From assembly GCF_016888005.1 (NCBI RefSeq), contig NZ_JAFDVE010000002.1, forward strand, positions 62,001 to 126,000: a stretch of DNA of 64,000 nt, written 5' to 3'. This DNA is from Phycicoccus sp. CSK15P-2. Its GTDB lineage: Bacteria; Actinomycetota; Actinomycetes; Actinomycetales; Dermatophilaceae. The translations under genes were made by a program, and so were the position numbers. Every line of letters starts with the position of its first letter. Positions within the stretch are counted from its first letter, which is position 1. The notes under the pieces were generated by a model. The model had not been told where the DNA came from. It saw nothing but the letters and a program-made list of their open reading frames with translations, and ran no database searches. Of this stretch, positions 53,424 to 64,000 are shown one piece after another.

Positions 53424-53494
53424 TTTTTCGCCTGGTGCCGGAAGGTTCGGTCACGCACCCCGAAGTTCGGGGGGTCCCACCGGAGGTTCCCGCC
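53424..53494 (-). repeat. 71-bp palindromic repeat, copy A (inverted orientation)
   Basis: Begins TTTTTCGCCTGGTGCC and ends GGTTCCCGCC on the plus strand; it is the reverse complement of the layout in copies B and C. The core GAAGTTCGG is imperfectly palindromic, and both arms carry substitutions, so this copy has decayed more than B. It lies 19 bases after folD and 110 bases before the AbiEi-like gene. Confidence 0.8.
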
Positions 53495-53604
53495 TGAAGC
53501 AGGCGTGGTCCTCGCGCTGTCCACAGTCGGCGGTGGGGCGGGGGTCGTCCACAGGCGTCCCGGCGGCACTGGGCCCGCAGAGCCGTCGGTTCCAGTGTTC
53601 CCCC

Positions 53605-54543
53605 ATGGCTTCCGCTCCCACGACGTCGGCGACCGCGCTCGACCAGGCCCTGGTCGACCTCGCCACCAGCCAGCACGGTGTGCTGTCCACGGCACAGCTG
53701 CGCGCCGCCGGGCACGATGCCCGAGCGCTCGTCCATCTCGTCGCTACCGGGGCGCTCAGCCACCCTGGCCGCGGGCTGTACGTCGTGCGGTCGCAGGAGG
53801 AGACCGAAGACCTGGCGCGGCACCGTCAGCTGGTGGCCGGGGTGCCGCTGCTGTACGACGACGCCGTGCTCGTGGGCTCGTCGGCCGTGCTCGCCCATGG
53901 CGGCACGGTCTGGGGCGCCGACATCGGACGTCCGGCCCTGCGCCGACCCATCAAGCGGTCCGGCGGGATGAGTGCCTTCTGGGTCCGACCCGACGCCGAC
54001 ACGTCCGTGCCGACCGGATGGGGCGCGGCGGAGCCGCTGCCCGACGCGCTCGCCCAGCTCGCGCTCGACTACGGCATCGTCGCCGGTGTGGTGAGCGCCG
54101 ACCGGGCGCTCCACGATGGCGCGGTGACCCCGGAGCAGCTCGGGACCGCCGTGCAGCGGGTCGCCGCCTGGCCGCTCGGCAGCAGGGCCGTGGCCATGCG
54201 CGAGCACTCGGACGGCAGGCGCGAGTCGGTCGGCGAGTCGCGGTGCGGTGTGGGCCTGGCCCTGGCCGGCATCGACGCGACACCACAGGTCGAGATCCAC
54301 GCCCACGGGGGAAGGCTCGTCGCACGGGTCGACTTCCTCGTCGACGGGACGAACGTCGTCGTGGAGTTCGACGGTCGGGTGAAGTACGCGGACGGGGATC
54401 CCGAGGTGCTGTGGCGGGAGAAGCGTCGCGAGGACGAGCTGCGGGGCCTCGGATACGTGGTGGTCCGCGTCACCTGGGCGGACCTGGAACGTCCCGGTGC
54501 GCTGGTCGCCAAGGTCCGCGCCGCGTTGGGCCACACCGCGTAG
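53605..54543 (+). CDS. orphan AbiEi-like protein with C-terminal DUF559/PD-(D/E)xK-like domain
   Basis: 312 residues from the ATG at 53605. The first 65 residues (LVDLATSQHGVLSTAQLRAAG, SHPGRGLYVVRS) resemble the winged-helix N-terminus of AbiEi antitoxins. The C-terminal domain ARVDFLVDGTNVVVEFDGRV (VDF, then EFDG and a Lys two residues on) and EKRREDELRGLGYVVVRVTW is of the DUF559 endonuclease-like type. No AbiEii toxin gene is adjacent. Such orphans are common in actinobacteria and their role is unknown. Repeat copies A and B flank it in opposite orientation. Confidence 0.7.
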   Translation: MASAPTTSATALDQALVDLATSQHGVLSTAQLRAAGHDARALVHLVATGALSHPGRGLYVVRSQEETEDLARHRQLVAGVPLLYDDAVLVGSSAVLAHGGTVWGADIGRPALRRPIKRSGGMSAFWVRPDADTSVPTGWGAAEPLPDALAQLALDYGIVAGVVSADRALHDGAVTPEQLGTAVQRVAAWPLGSRAVAMREHSDGRRESVGESRCGVGLALAGIDATPQVEIHAHGGRLVARVDFLVDGTNVVVEFDGRVKYADGDPEVLWREKRREDELRGLGYVVVRVTWADLERPGALVAKVRAALGHTA

Positions 54544-54715
54544 CCCCGGCGTCCTGACGCGGCCGGGTGATCCGCGTGACCGGGGCTGTGCTCGCTGGCC
54601 GCGGGTGTGCGGTGCGGGGGGCTCGTCCGAGGGGACGATGCAGGAGGGCGCCGGCCATCCCGTCGGGATGTCGTGATCGATGGCAGGGACGCCAAGCAGC
54701 CGTGTGTCGGCTCGG

Positions 54716-54786
54716 GGCGGGAACCTTCGGTCAGACACCCCGAACTTCGGGGTGTCTGACCGAAGGTTCGGGCATCAGGCGAAAAA
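54716..54786 (+). repeat. 71-bp palindromic repeat, copy B
   Basis: A perfect 24-base inverted repeat around a single C (54721-54769), framed by GGCGG on the left and GGCATCAGGCGAAAAA on the right. It lies between the convergent ends of the AbiEi-like and MscS genes. The A-run on the right means that a U-tract would precede, not follow, the hairpin on the minus strand, so it is not a standard terminator. Confidence 0.9.
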
Positions 54787-54812
54787 GGTCCGTCGGCGGT
54801 TCGGCTCGTGTG

Positions 54813-55733
54813 TCACGTGCCCGGCGACCGCCGCACCGCGCCACCGGGCGTGACCTCGGCATCCCCGTGGAGCGCCGCTCGGAAGCTGGGGGTGGCCTGC
54901 AGCGCGATGATCTCCGCCGGCATCTCGATGCCGGCGGCGTCGAGGGCGGACTTCACCGCGGTGACGGCGCGATGGAGCACCTGTTGGGACTCGTGCTGCT
55001 GCGGCACGGTCCAGAACCTGGCCTCGAGGTCGACCGTGCTCACCCCGAGCACCTGCACGAGCGCCTCGGGTGGTGGGGCCTCCAGCACACCCTCCACCTC
55101 GGAGAGCGCGGTGACGATGACGTCGGCGGCCTCCGCGGGGTCGTTCTCGTAGGCGACGCCGACGACGAAGGACAGGCGGCGCCGGTCGAAGTGCGTCTGG
55201 ACCCGGATGACGCTCTTGTAGACGTCGCGGTTGGGGATGACCAGTAGCTGGCCGTCGAAGGTGCGGATCCGCGTCTCCCGGATGGTGATGGCCTGGACCG
55301 TCCCGGTATGGCCCTGCACCTCGATCTGGTCACCCGACCGGAACGGCTGGCGGAGGAGCATCAGCACCCCGGAGAGGGTGTTCTCGAGGATGTCCTGGAA
55401 GGCGAACCCGACGGCGATCGAGAAGAAGCCCAGGCCGGCGAGCAGGTCCACGGGCCGCACCGACGGGAACACGATGGTCACGGCGGCCAGCGCAGCCACC
55501 ACGAGCACCACCCATCGTGCGAGCGTGCTCATGACGTTGGTGAAGCTCGGGGTCCGGCGGCCGGTGAGCCATCGCCTCAGCACCCATCGCAGCAGTCGCG
55601 CCAGGCTCCATCCCAGGAGGAGGACGAGGGCCGCCACACCCACGCGGGGCAGCGCTGCGACGACGGTCTCGAGCATCCGGGAGAGGACGGGAAGGATCTC
55701 GTCGGACCATGGCTCGAGGGTCGGGCGGGACAC
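54813..55733 (-). CDS. MscS family mechanosensitive ion channel
   Basis: 306 residues from the GTG at 55733, which has GAGG nine bases upstream; a GTG five codons earlier lacks one. Helices at about 25-45 and 65-90 lead to the pore-lining helix region LLAGLGFFSIAVGFAFQDIL and the beta domain RQPFRSGDQIEVQGHTGTV, IRETRIRTFDGQLLVIPNRDV. The cytoplasmic alpha/beta domain ends near 290. It releases osmolytes under hypo-osmotic shock. It is flanked by repeat copies B and C. Confidence 0.92.
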   Translation of the reverse strand: MSRPTLEPWSDEILPVLSRMLETVVAALPRVGVAALVLLLGWSLARLLRWVLRRWLTGRRTPSFTNVMSTLARWVVLVVAALAAVTIVFPSVRPVDLLAGLGFFSIAVGFAFQDILENTLSGVLMLLRQPFRSGDQIEVQGHTGTVQAITIRETRIRTFDGQLLVIPNRDVYKSVIRVQTHFDRRRLSFVVGVAYENDPAEAADVIVTALSEVEGVLEAPPPEALVQVLGVSTVDLEARFWTVPQQHESQQVLHRAVTAVKSALDAAGIEMPAEIIALQATPSFRAALHGDAEVTPGGAVRRSPGT

Positions 55734-55767
55734 GGGGCACCACCTCACTGCGGGTCCGGCGGTTCAG

Positions 55768-55838
55768 GGCGGGAACCTCCGGTCAGGCTCCCCGAGCTTC
55801 GGGGTGTGTGACCGAAGGTTCCCGCATCAGGCGAAAAA
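55768..55838 (+). repeat. 71-bp palindromic repeat, copy C
   Basis: Same orientation and length as copy B (GGCGGGAACC at the left, GCATCAGGCGAAAAA at the right) with a few mismatches in the left arm (CTCCGG for CTTCGG, GGCTCC for GACACC). It lies 14 bases beyond the mdh stop and upstream of the MscS gene. Confidence 0.85.
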
Positions 55839-55852
55839 GATGTGGGATGGCA

Positions 55853-56842
55853 TCAGATGAGGCCGAGGCCCTTGACGGCGTCGCGCTCGCCGACGAGCTC
55901 CTCGACGGAGGCGTCGATCCGCCCGCGGGAGAAGTCGTCGATGTCGAGGCCCTGGACGACCTCCCACCGGCCGCCGGACACCGTGACGGGGAAGGAGGAG
56001 ACGATGCCCTCCTGCACCCCGTAGGAGCCGTCGGAGCGCACGGACATCGAGACCCAGTCGCCCTCGGGCGTGCCCTCGACCCAGGTCCGGGCGTGGTCGA
56101 TCGTCGCGGACGCGGCGGAGGCCGCGGACGACGCACCGCGCGCGTCGATGATCGCCGCGCCGCGCTTGGCGACCGTGGGGATGAAGGTGTTCTCGAGCCA
56201 GTCCTGGTCGCCCACGGCCTCGGCGGCGTTGCGCCCGCCGACCTCGCAGTGGAAGAGGTCGGGGTACTGGGTCGCGGAGTGGTTCCCCCAGATCGTCATC
56301 TTCGTGATGTCGGTGACCGGGACCGCGAGCTTGGCCGCGAGCTGGCTGATCGCGCGGTTGTGGTCGAGCCGGGTGAGGGCCGAGAACCGCTCGGTGGGGA
56401 TGTCGGGGGCGTTGCTCATCGCGATGAGGGCGTTGGTGTTCGCCGGGTTGCCGGTGACGGTGACGCGGATGTCGTCCGCCGCGACCTCGTTCAGTGCCTT
56501 GCCCTGCGGCGCGAAGATGCCGCCGTTGGCCTCGAGGAGGTCGCCGCGCTCCATGCCGGGACCGCGCGGACGGGCGCCGACGAGCAGGGCGTGGTTGACG
56601 CCGTCGAAGACCTTCGTCGGGTCGTCGCCGATCTCGACGCCGGCGAGGGTGGGGAAGGCGCAGTCGTCGAGCTCCATGACGACGCCCTCGAGGGCCCCCA
56701 GGGCCGGGGTGATCTCGAGGAGCCGCAGCTCGACGGGGGTGTCCGGGCCGAGCAGCGCGCCGCTCGCGATGCGGAACAGGAGGCTGTAGCCGATCTGGCC
56801 GGCGGCGCCGGTGACGGCGACCTTGACGGGCGTGCTGCTCAC
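55853..56842 (-). CDS. mdh: malate dehydrogenase
   Basis: 329 residues of the long, cytosolic-type MDH used by actinobacteria. [21 protein letters not shown] is the NAD loop. [50 protein letters not shown] and the catalytic His in [14 protein letters not shown] are in place. It interconverts malate and oxaloacetate in the TCA cycle. Nothing indicates operon partners; repeat copy C follows the stop. Confidence 0.96.
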   Translation of the reverse strand: MSSTPVKVAVTGAAGQIGYSLLFRIASGALLGPDTPVELRLLEITPALGALEGVVMELDDCAFPTLAGVEIGDDPTKVFDGVNHALLVGARPRGPGMERGDLLEANGGIFAPQGKALNEVAADDIRVTVTGNPANTNALIAMSNAPDIPTERFSALTRLDHNRAISQLAAKLAVPVTDITKMTIWGNHSATQYPDLFHCEVGGRNAAEAVGDQDWLENTFIPTVAKRGAAIIDARGASSAASAASATIDHARTWVEGTPEGDWVSMSVRSDGSYGVQEGIVSSFPVTVSGGRWEVVQGLDIDDFSRGRIDASVEELVGERDAVKGLGLI

Positions 56843-56925
56843 GGTGAGACCCCTTCGGACGGGTGGTCAGGTTGTCGTCTCGACGCTATCAGCGGCCGTG
56901 TACCCGGGCGCAGCGGCTGCTGCGC

Positions 56926-57801
56926 CTAGCGGGGAGCGTCGGGGTCGACGCCCTCCGCGACGAGCGCGTCCTCGGGCACCTCGTGCCCGGTGATGTCGCG
57001 GTCGCGCCGGTCGACGCCGGTGACGAGGTGGAAGGTGGCGCCCGCGATGGCCGCCCCGACCAGTGGCGCGACCCAGAACAGCCACAGCTGCCCGAGGGCG
57101 CCGCTGCCGTCGTAGAGCGCCGAGGCGGTCGCCCGCGCCGGGTTCAGGCCCGCTCCCGACACCGGCAGGGCCACGAGGTGGGTGAGCGTGTAGGCGGCGC
57201 CGATCGCGAGCGGCTCGAAGCCGTCGGGGGAGCGGGCGTCGGTGACGCCGAGGACGACGTAGACGAGCACCGCGGTGAGCACGACCTCGAGGACGAGCAC
57301 CGCCATGAACGTGTAGCCGCCGGGCGACAGCTCGCCCCACCCGGCGGCCGCCATCGAGCCCTCGGACAGCCCGCCGAGCCGGCCGCGCGCGACCCGCCAC
57401 ACGCTGAAGCCCGCGAGGAGCCCGCCGAGGAGCTGGGCCACGACGTAGAGGGGCACCTCACGCCAGACGAAGCGGCGGGCGACCGCGGCCCCGACGGTGA
57501 CCGCGGGGTTGAGGTGCGCTCCGGAGACGTGACCGAGCGCGTACGCCATGGTCATCGCGCCGAGCCCCACGGCGAGGGCCACACCGAGGTTGCCGCCGCC
57601 GACCGCGACGGCCCCACCGGCGACGATGTTGGGGGATACGGCGCTCGCGGCGAGCACGGCAACCCCGGTCACGGCGAGCACGAGAACGAAGCTGCCGAGG
57701 AACTCGGCGGCGAGGCGGCGGCCCATCGGTGGTGTCGTCACGAGGCCCGTCGGTGGTGTCGTCATGAGGACAGTGTGCCGTTCGGCGACAAGCGGTGACA
57801 T
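56926..57801 (-). CDS. MIP family aquaporin
   Basis: Up to 291 residues, six helices. The two NPA boxes are GHVSGAHLNPAVTVGAAVA and PVSGAGLNPARATASALY, with aromatic/Arg filter residues of the water-selective class (Arg after the second NPA). A C-terminal charged tail (DRRDRDITGHEVPEDALV) follows. The start is uncertain: ATG at 57801, ATG at 57765, GTG at 57741 or ATG at 57726. Codons 57765-57718 form a 24-base tandem duplication encoding MTTPPTGL/VTTPPMGR, each unit beginning with a possible start codon. Confidence 0.85.
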   Translation of the reverse strand: MSPLVAERHTVLMTTPPTGLVTTPPMGRRLAAEFLGSFVLVLAVTGVAVLAASAVSPNIVAGGAVAVGGGNLGVALAVGLGAMTMAYALGHVSGAHLNPAVTVGAAVARRFVWREVPLYVVAQLLGGLLAGFSVWRVARGRLGGLSEGSMAAAGWGELSPGGYTFMAVLVLEVVLTAVLVYVVLGVTDARSPDGFEPLAIGAAYTLTHLVALPVSGAGLNPARATASALYDGSGALGQLWLFWVAPLVGAAIAGATFHLVTGVDRRDRDITGHEVPEDALVAEGVDPDAPR

Positions 57802-57885
57802 CCCGGCGCGCAGGGCTCCACCTGGGCCGGTTTCCTCGTTACGGTGGGAGGCGTCCTATGCAGGGGCATCAGGAGGACTCACCCC

Positions 57886-59736
57886 ATGACCGAGCACCAC
57901 GAAGGATCCGTCGAGCCCGAAACACCGTCCACCACACCGGCGGGCCCGCCCCGCAGACGGGTGCGGCGGCGGCGCCTGATCGGCGCCGGCATCGGTGCTG
58001 CTGCGGCAGCGGTCGCCGCCCGGCCGCTGCTGTCGTCCTCGGCGGCCGCGGCCACCCGCCCGGTGTCGATGGCGATGCACGTGCACTCGTGCTTCAGCGA
58101 GGGCGGCGCCACGTCCCGCGGCGGTGGTGGGGCCAGCATGATGTCGCAGCTCCAGCAGGCCACGAAGCACGGCGTCGACGTCGTCTGGTGGACCGACCAC
58201 GACTGGCGGATGCAGGCGTACGGCTACGACACCGACATCCGCTTCGACGGCTCTCCCGAGGACGGCGCCCTCACCTGGGAGCCGCAGGACGAGGGCCCGG
58301 TCGAGGGCTCGAGCGAGTTCGTCACCCGTCCGCGCAGCCCCGACGAGCCGGGCAAGGCGATGCGCGTCACCGCGCGGGCCACGGGCTCGGCCCAGGGGAG
58401 TCATCTCGTCTGGGCGAAGGCCGGCAACAGCTTCTACTCGACGAACCTCAGCGACACCACGCTGCACGTCGACGTCCTTCCCGAGCAGGTCGGGCCGGAC
58501 GCCGAGCTCGTCGTCCAGGTCGAGACCTCGTACCGTCCGGCGACGGCGGGCCGTCCCGCCGGGGTGTACGTCCTGGAGTACCGGGTCGGCGGGAAGCCGG
58601 GCCGCCGGCTCGAGTCGCCGCTCGTCGGCGTCGTCACCCAGGAGCCGAGCAGCGACTGGCAGACCCTCGTCCTCGAGCCGGTGGAGGACGTCCGCGCGCT
58701 GTGGCCCGACCTCGTCGCCGACGACAGCGGCGTGGCCCGGCTCCGGTTCGGGATGCGGGTGCGTGGAGGCGCCGAGGGCAGCGCGGTCTTCGACCGGCTC
58801 CGCATCGAACGCAGCCGGGACCTCACGGCCTGGCCGCTGGAGACGCAGCGGCGGCTCATGGAGGAGCTCGCGCCGCAGTACCCGGACGTCACCCAGCACC
58901 TGTCGTCCGAGGTCTCGATGGTCCGGCACATGAACGTGTTCATGGAGGACTTCGAGCTCTACCCGTACCCGGAGACCGAGACGGGGCCCACGCTCGACCG
59001 GTCCGTCGGGGCGGCGCGGCGCGTCGCCGCGTGGTACCAGCAGCGCGGCGGGGTGGTGCAGTACAACCACCCGGACGGTCTGAACCCGGCCGAGCTCGTG
59101 CAGACGCGGGCGCTCGGGATGGACCTCATGGAGCTCGGCTCCCCGCGGGGTGCCGACGAGACCCGGGCCCGCATCGACCTCTTCGACGTCGCGGCCCGCA
59201 ACGGGATCTTCCTCACCGGCACGAGCCAGCTCGACGACCACAACGGGCGCGACTGGACGTCGTACAAGCGCTTCTGGCTGACGTCGGCCTGGGCGGCGTC
59301 GCCCACGCTCGGCGACCTGCTCGCGGCCATGCGGGCCGGCGCGTTGTGGTGGTGGGACCCGACGCGGTGGCCGGACGCGACGATGGACGTCCGGGTGGCG
59401 GGCAAGCGGGCGATGGGGCAGGTGCTCCTCCTCCCGCGGGGCTGGGCGAACGCCCGGGTGGAGGTCTCCTCGCTCCCGGACGACTCCCGGCTCGTCGTCG
59501 TCACCGGCGACTGCGACCTGTCCGGCGCGACGTCGCCGAGCACCAGCGAGTTCGCGTACCGGCCGTCCGACCTCGACGACGGCGGGGTCGAGCTCTCGGT
59601 GAAGCCCGGCACGTACATCCGCGCCGAGGTCCGGGACGCCGGTGGCGAGATCCTCGCGTTCGGCAACCCGATGTGGGTGCTGCCGGCCGACGCCTCGGTG
59701 GAGGTGCCGGCGACGCGTCGGTTCCGCTGGAGCTGA
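57886..59736 (+). CDS. Tat-exported PHP/CehA-like metallohydrolase
   Basis: 616 residues; AGGAGG lies ten bases before the [23 protein letters not shown] is a twin-arginine-type signal. The mature protein begins [20 protein letters not shown] and has [10 protein letters not shown], the HxH and D/H metal motifs of PHP-domain and CehA/McbA hydrolases. [12 protein letters not shown] and [15 protein letters not shown] supply the later ligands. A beta-rich insertion (about 100-300) looks like a carbohydrate- or lipid-binding jelly roll. Tat export suits a metal-loaded enzyme. The substrate is unknown; a phosphoester or carbamate ester is possible. Confidence 0.8.
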   Translation: MTEHHEGSVEPETPSTTPAGPPRRRVRRRRLIGAGIGAAAAAVAARPLLSSSAAAATRPVSMAMHVHSCFSEGGATSRGGGGASMMSQLQQATKHGVDVVWWTDHDWRMQAYGYDTDIRFDGSPEDGALTWEPQDEGPVEGSSEFVTRPRSPDEPGKAMRVTARATGSAQGSHLVWAKAGNSFYSTNLSDTTLHVDVLPEQVGPDAELVVQVETSYRPATAGRPAGVYVLEYRVGGKPGRRLESPLVGVVTQEPSSDWQTLVLEPVEDVRALWPDLVADDSGVARLRFGMRVRGGAEGSAVFDRLRIERSRDLTAWPLETQRRLMEELAPQYPDVTQHLSSEVSMVRHMNVFMEDFELYPYPETETGPTLDRSVGAARRVAAWYQQRGGVVQYNHPDGLNPAELVQTRALGMDLMELGSPRGADETRARIDLFDVAARNGIFLTGTSQLDDHNGRDWTSYKRFWLTSAWAASPTLGDLLAAMRAGALWWWDPTRWPDATMDVRVAGKRAMGQVLLLPRGWANARVEVSSLPDDSRLVVVTGDCDLSGATSPSTSEFAYRPSDLDDGGVELSVKPGTYIRAEVRDAGGEILAFGNPMWVLPADASVEVPATRRFRWS

Positions 59737-59746
59737 GCCCTACCCG

Positions 59747-62005
<2,259 letters not shown>

Positions 62006-62061
62006 GAAATCCTACCGGAGTGCAGGCCCCAGGTCACCCTCGGAGCCGGCTCCGAGGATCT

Positions 62062-62820
62062 TCAGCCCAGGGAGTCGAGCGCGGCGCGCAGCTCGTCGAG
62101 GACCTCCGGGCGGGCCACGACGAGGTCGGGCAGGTAAGGCTTCTCCCGGTTGTACTCCAGCGGCGAGCCGTCGACCCGGGTGGGGGCGAGGCCATGCCCG
62201 ATCGCCACGGCGACCGGGGCGGCGGAGTCCCACTCGTACTGGCCACCGGCGTGCACGTAGGCGTCGACCGTGCCGTCGAGCACGGCCATCGCCTTGACAC
62301 CCGCCGAGCCCATCGGGGTGAGCTCGGCGCCGAGCCGCCCGGCCAGCTCCACGACGAACTCCGGCGGGCGGCTGCGGCTCACCGCGAGCCGCACCGGCCC
62401 GTCCGGGCGCTCCGGGAGCGCGGCCGGGGCGTCCATCCGGTACACGAGGGCGCGAGCCGGCAGCGCCACGGCCCCGGCGACGAGCGTGCCGCCCTGCCAC
62501 AGCGCGACGTGCACGGCCCAGTCGTCCCGGGGACGCTCGGAGAACTCACGGGTGCCGTCGAGCGGGTCGACGATCCACACCCGCGGTGCCGACAGCCGGC
62601 GGGCGTCGTCCGCCCCCTCCTCGCTGAGGACGGCGTCGTCGGGGCGCAGCTCGCCGAGCAGCGCCATGATCCGGTCGTGCGCCACCCGGTCGCCGTGGTC
62701 CTTGAGCTCGCGGCCCTCGAGGTCGGCGCGGTCGGCGCGCATCTCGACGAGCAGCCGTCCGGCCTGGTCGGCGACGTGGGCCGCGACGTCGTGGTCGGTG
62801 AGGGTCTGCGGGTCGGTCAT
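62062..62820 (-). CDS. cysQ: 3'(2'),5'-bisphosphate nucleotidase (inositol monophosphatase family)
   Basis: 252 residues. SEEGADDARR (66-75), VWIVDPLDGTREF (Asp85, Asp88) and YEWDSAAPVAVAIGHG are the three metal-binding motifs. CysQ removes PAP made during sulfate assimilation. The ATG overlaps the permease stop (ATGA), and the unit cysC-permease-cysQ on the minus strand supports a sulfur role over inositol phosphate turnover. Confidence 0.88.
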   Translation of the reverse strand: MTDPQTLTDHDVAAHVADQAGRLLVEMRADRADLEGRELKDHGDRVAHDRIMALLGELRPDDAVLSEEGADDARRLSAPRVWIVDPLDGTREFSERPRDDWAVHVALWQGGTLVAGAVALPARALVYRMDAPAALPERPDGPVRLAVSRSRPPEFVVELAGRLGAELTPMGSAGVKAMAVLDGTVDAYVHAGGQYEWDSAAPVAVAIGHGLAPTRVDGSPLEYNREKPYLPDLVVARPEVLDELRAALDSLG

Positions 62821-63755
62821 GACGGGGTCCTGTCGTCGGGGCTCGGCGAGCTCTGGTCGCCGGGGGAGGAGAAGGCCGGCAGGCCGTGCGCGCGGCGCAC
62901 CATGGCCCAGGCGAGCGGCCCGAGCACGAGCAGCGCCGCGCCGGTGGCGCCGACCACGAGCGGCGGGGTGCCGAGCAGGGCCAGACCGGTCAGGGTGAGG
63001 ACGATGACGATGCCGCGCCGGATCGTCGAGTCGGGGACCCAGGAGGCCAGGCGCGCGCCGAGGACCGTGCCCGGGGTCCCGCCGACGACCAGAGGGACGA
63101 GCACCCCCCAGTCGACTCCGGAGACGATGACGTGTCCGACCGCCGCCGCGAGGACCAGTGGGACGGCCTGGACGAGGTCGGTGCCGACGAGTCGTCGAGC
63201 CGCGAGGCCGGGGTGCAGCACGAGCATCGCGACCATGATGATCGAGCCCGAGCCGACGCTGGTCAGGCCGACGAGCGTGCCGCCGACGGCTCCGACGAGG
63301 AGGGTCGGGACGGTGCGGATCCGCACCTCCCGGCCGTCGACGCGGCCCCACCGGTGGAACACCGACCCGTAGACGCGCAAGGTGTAGGTGAAGGCGGCGA
63401 GGAGCAGCGCGACGCCGATCGCCACCTTGAGCGCCTCCTCGCGCTGCTCGGGGGAGCCGAAGAGGTCGATGACGAACGCGCCGGCGAACGCGAACGGCAC
63501 CGACCCGATGACGAGGAGCCGTGCGAGCCGCCAGTCGGGCGACCCGGAGCGGGCGTGCACGGTGGCCCCGACCGACTTGTTGACGGCGGCGGCGACGAGG
63601 TCGTTGGCCACCGCGGCCGTGGGCGGGATTCCCAGGAAGACCAGGGCCGGGGTCATCAGCGCCCCACCGCCCATGCCGGTCATCCCGACGACGATGCCGA
63701 CGAGAAAGCTGACGACGAGGACGCCGAGCGCGGCCTGGCTGAGGACGTCATCCAC
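62817..63755 (-). CDS. TauE/SafE family permease
   Basis: 312 residues from a GTG, about eight helices. [21 protein letters not shown] and [20 protein letters not shown] are the paired TauE/SafE repeats, and [18 protein letters not shown] is typical. The family exports or imports sulfite, sulfonates or sulfate. Between cysC and cysQ with overlaps of eight and four bases, it probably handles sulfate or sulfite. Confidence 0.87.
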   Translation of the reverse strand: MDDVLSQAALGVLVVSFLVGIVVGMTGMGGGALMTPALVFLGIPPTAAVANDLVAAAVNKSVGATVHARSGSPDWRLARLLVIGSVPFAFAGAFVIDLFGSPEQREEALKVAIGVALLLAAFTYTLRVYGSVFHRWGRVDGREVRIRTVPTLLVGAVGGTLVGLTSVGSGSIIMVAMLVLHPGLAARRLVGTDLVQAVPLVLAAAVGHVIVSGVDWGVLVPLVVGGTPGTVLGARLASWVPDSTIRRGIVIVLTLTGLALLGTPPLVVGATGAALLVLGPLAWAMVRRAHGLPAFSSPGDQSSPSPDDRTPS

Positions 63756-64000
63756 CGGAGGCCTCCGTGCGTGCGGCGCGGACCAGGGTCATGACCTCGT
63801 CGGCGCACTCGCGCACGCCGCGGCCCGTGGTGTCGATGCGGGCGTCCGGTGCCTCGGGGACGTCGTAGGGGGCCGAGACGCCCGTGAAGTCCGGGATCTC
63901 GCCGCGGCGGGCAGCGGCGTAGAGGCCCTTGCGGTCGCGGCGCTCGCACTCCTCGACCGGGGTCGCGACGTGCACGAGGACGAAGCGGGCGCCACGGGCG
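63748..64000 (-). CDS. cysC: adenylylsulfate kinase, C-terminal fragment
   Basis: Only the last 83 codons are in the window; the gene continues past the right edge. [35 protein letters not shown] and [16 protein letters not shown] match the C-terminal half of APS kinase (KGLY and FTG loop). It phosphorylates APS to PAPS. A fusion to a sulfate adenylyltransferase upstream cannot be excluded. Confidence 0.9.
   Translation of the reverse strand, partial: ARGARFVLVHVATPVEECERRDRKGLYAAARRGEIPDFTGVSAPYDVPEAPDARIDTTGRGVRECADEVMTLVRAARTEASGG

Noticed and set aside
54716-54786. 71-bp hairpins as ordinary rho-independent terminators
   Set aside because: On the strand where the hairpin follows a gene end the flanking run is A rather than U, and the same unit recurs in both orientations with conserved outer ends.

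Overview
The window is a 64 kb piece of a high-GC actinobacterial chromosome. Closely packed genes with ATGA/GTGA overlaps, frequent GTG starts, an FbiC (coenzyme F420) gene, a PPOX/F420-type enzyme, a monomeric NADP isocitrate dehydrogenase and the order sucCD - DUF6350 - purN - purH suggest a Micrococcales-type organism, possibly near Intrasporangiaceae. That placement is inferred from gene content, not from a phylogeny. I see no rRNA, tRNA, CRISPR array, phage block or intact insertion sequence.

Layout. 0-6 kb: edge of a LigD-type polymerase gene, a PadR regulator with its membrane partner, PcrA/UvrD helicase, a secreted M23 peptidase and a lipase-like hydrolase. 6-16 kb: secreted M4 metalloprotease, sucCD, a DUF6350 membrane protein, purN, a PPOX-class enzyme, and purH behind a ZTP riboswitch that has a duplicated 5' half just upstream, then an FNT transporter. 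16-22 kb: fbiC, a three-gene TetR unit with an unusual methyltransferase/DCC fusion, and a GH25 lysozyme. 22-27 kb: a large ATPase with a putative C-terminal DNA-binding domain and, upstream of it, five tandem genes for small secreted proteins that share a C-terminal GDGGY(R/I)NWAF module. 27-30 kb: flotillin, an NfeD-like protein and a 2H phosphoesterase.

30-51 kb is the most striking region. One direction carries a uracil-type NCS2 permease, a three-subunit molybdenum hydroxylase with a CoxG protein, a nitrilase-family amidase, HyuA/HyuB, a class III CoA-transferase, carbamate kinase and a barbiturase/cyanuric-acid-hydrolase-type ring-opening amidohydrolase. A PucR regulator separates these from a divergent trio of DUF2877, FdrA-like and DUF1116 proteins, the three components of oxamate carbamoyltransferase (AllH, AllF, AllG). 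No allantoin genes are present. My reading, an inference, is an oxidative pyrimidine route: uracil is imported, oxidised to barbiturate and ring-opened to ureidomalonate. Ureidomalonate is an N-acylurea like oxalurate, so the AllFGH-like complex could phosphorolyse it to carbamoyl phosphate, and carbamate kinase would then make ATP. A nickel transporter behind a Nur-like box sits inside the locus, which would also suit urea release and urease.

51-64 kb: an acyltransferase-like membrane protein, folD, an orphan AbiEi/DUF559-like gene, an MscS channel, malate dehydrogenase, an aquaporin, a Tat-exported PHP-type metallohydrolase, isocitrate dehydrogenase, and a sulfate-assimilation unit (cysQ, TauE-type permease, cysC cut by the edge). 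Three 71-bp palindromic repeats lie between 53.4 and 55.8 kb; two of them bracket the AbiEi-like gene in opposite orientation.
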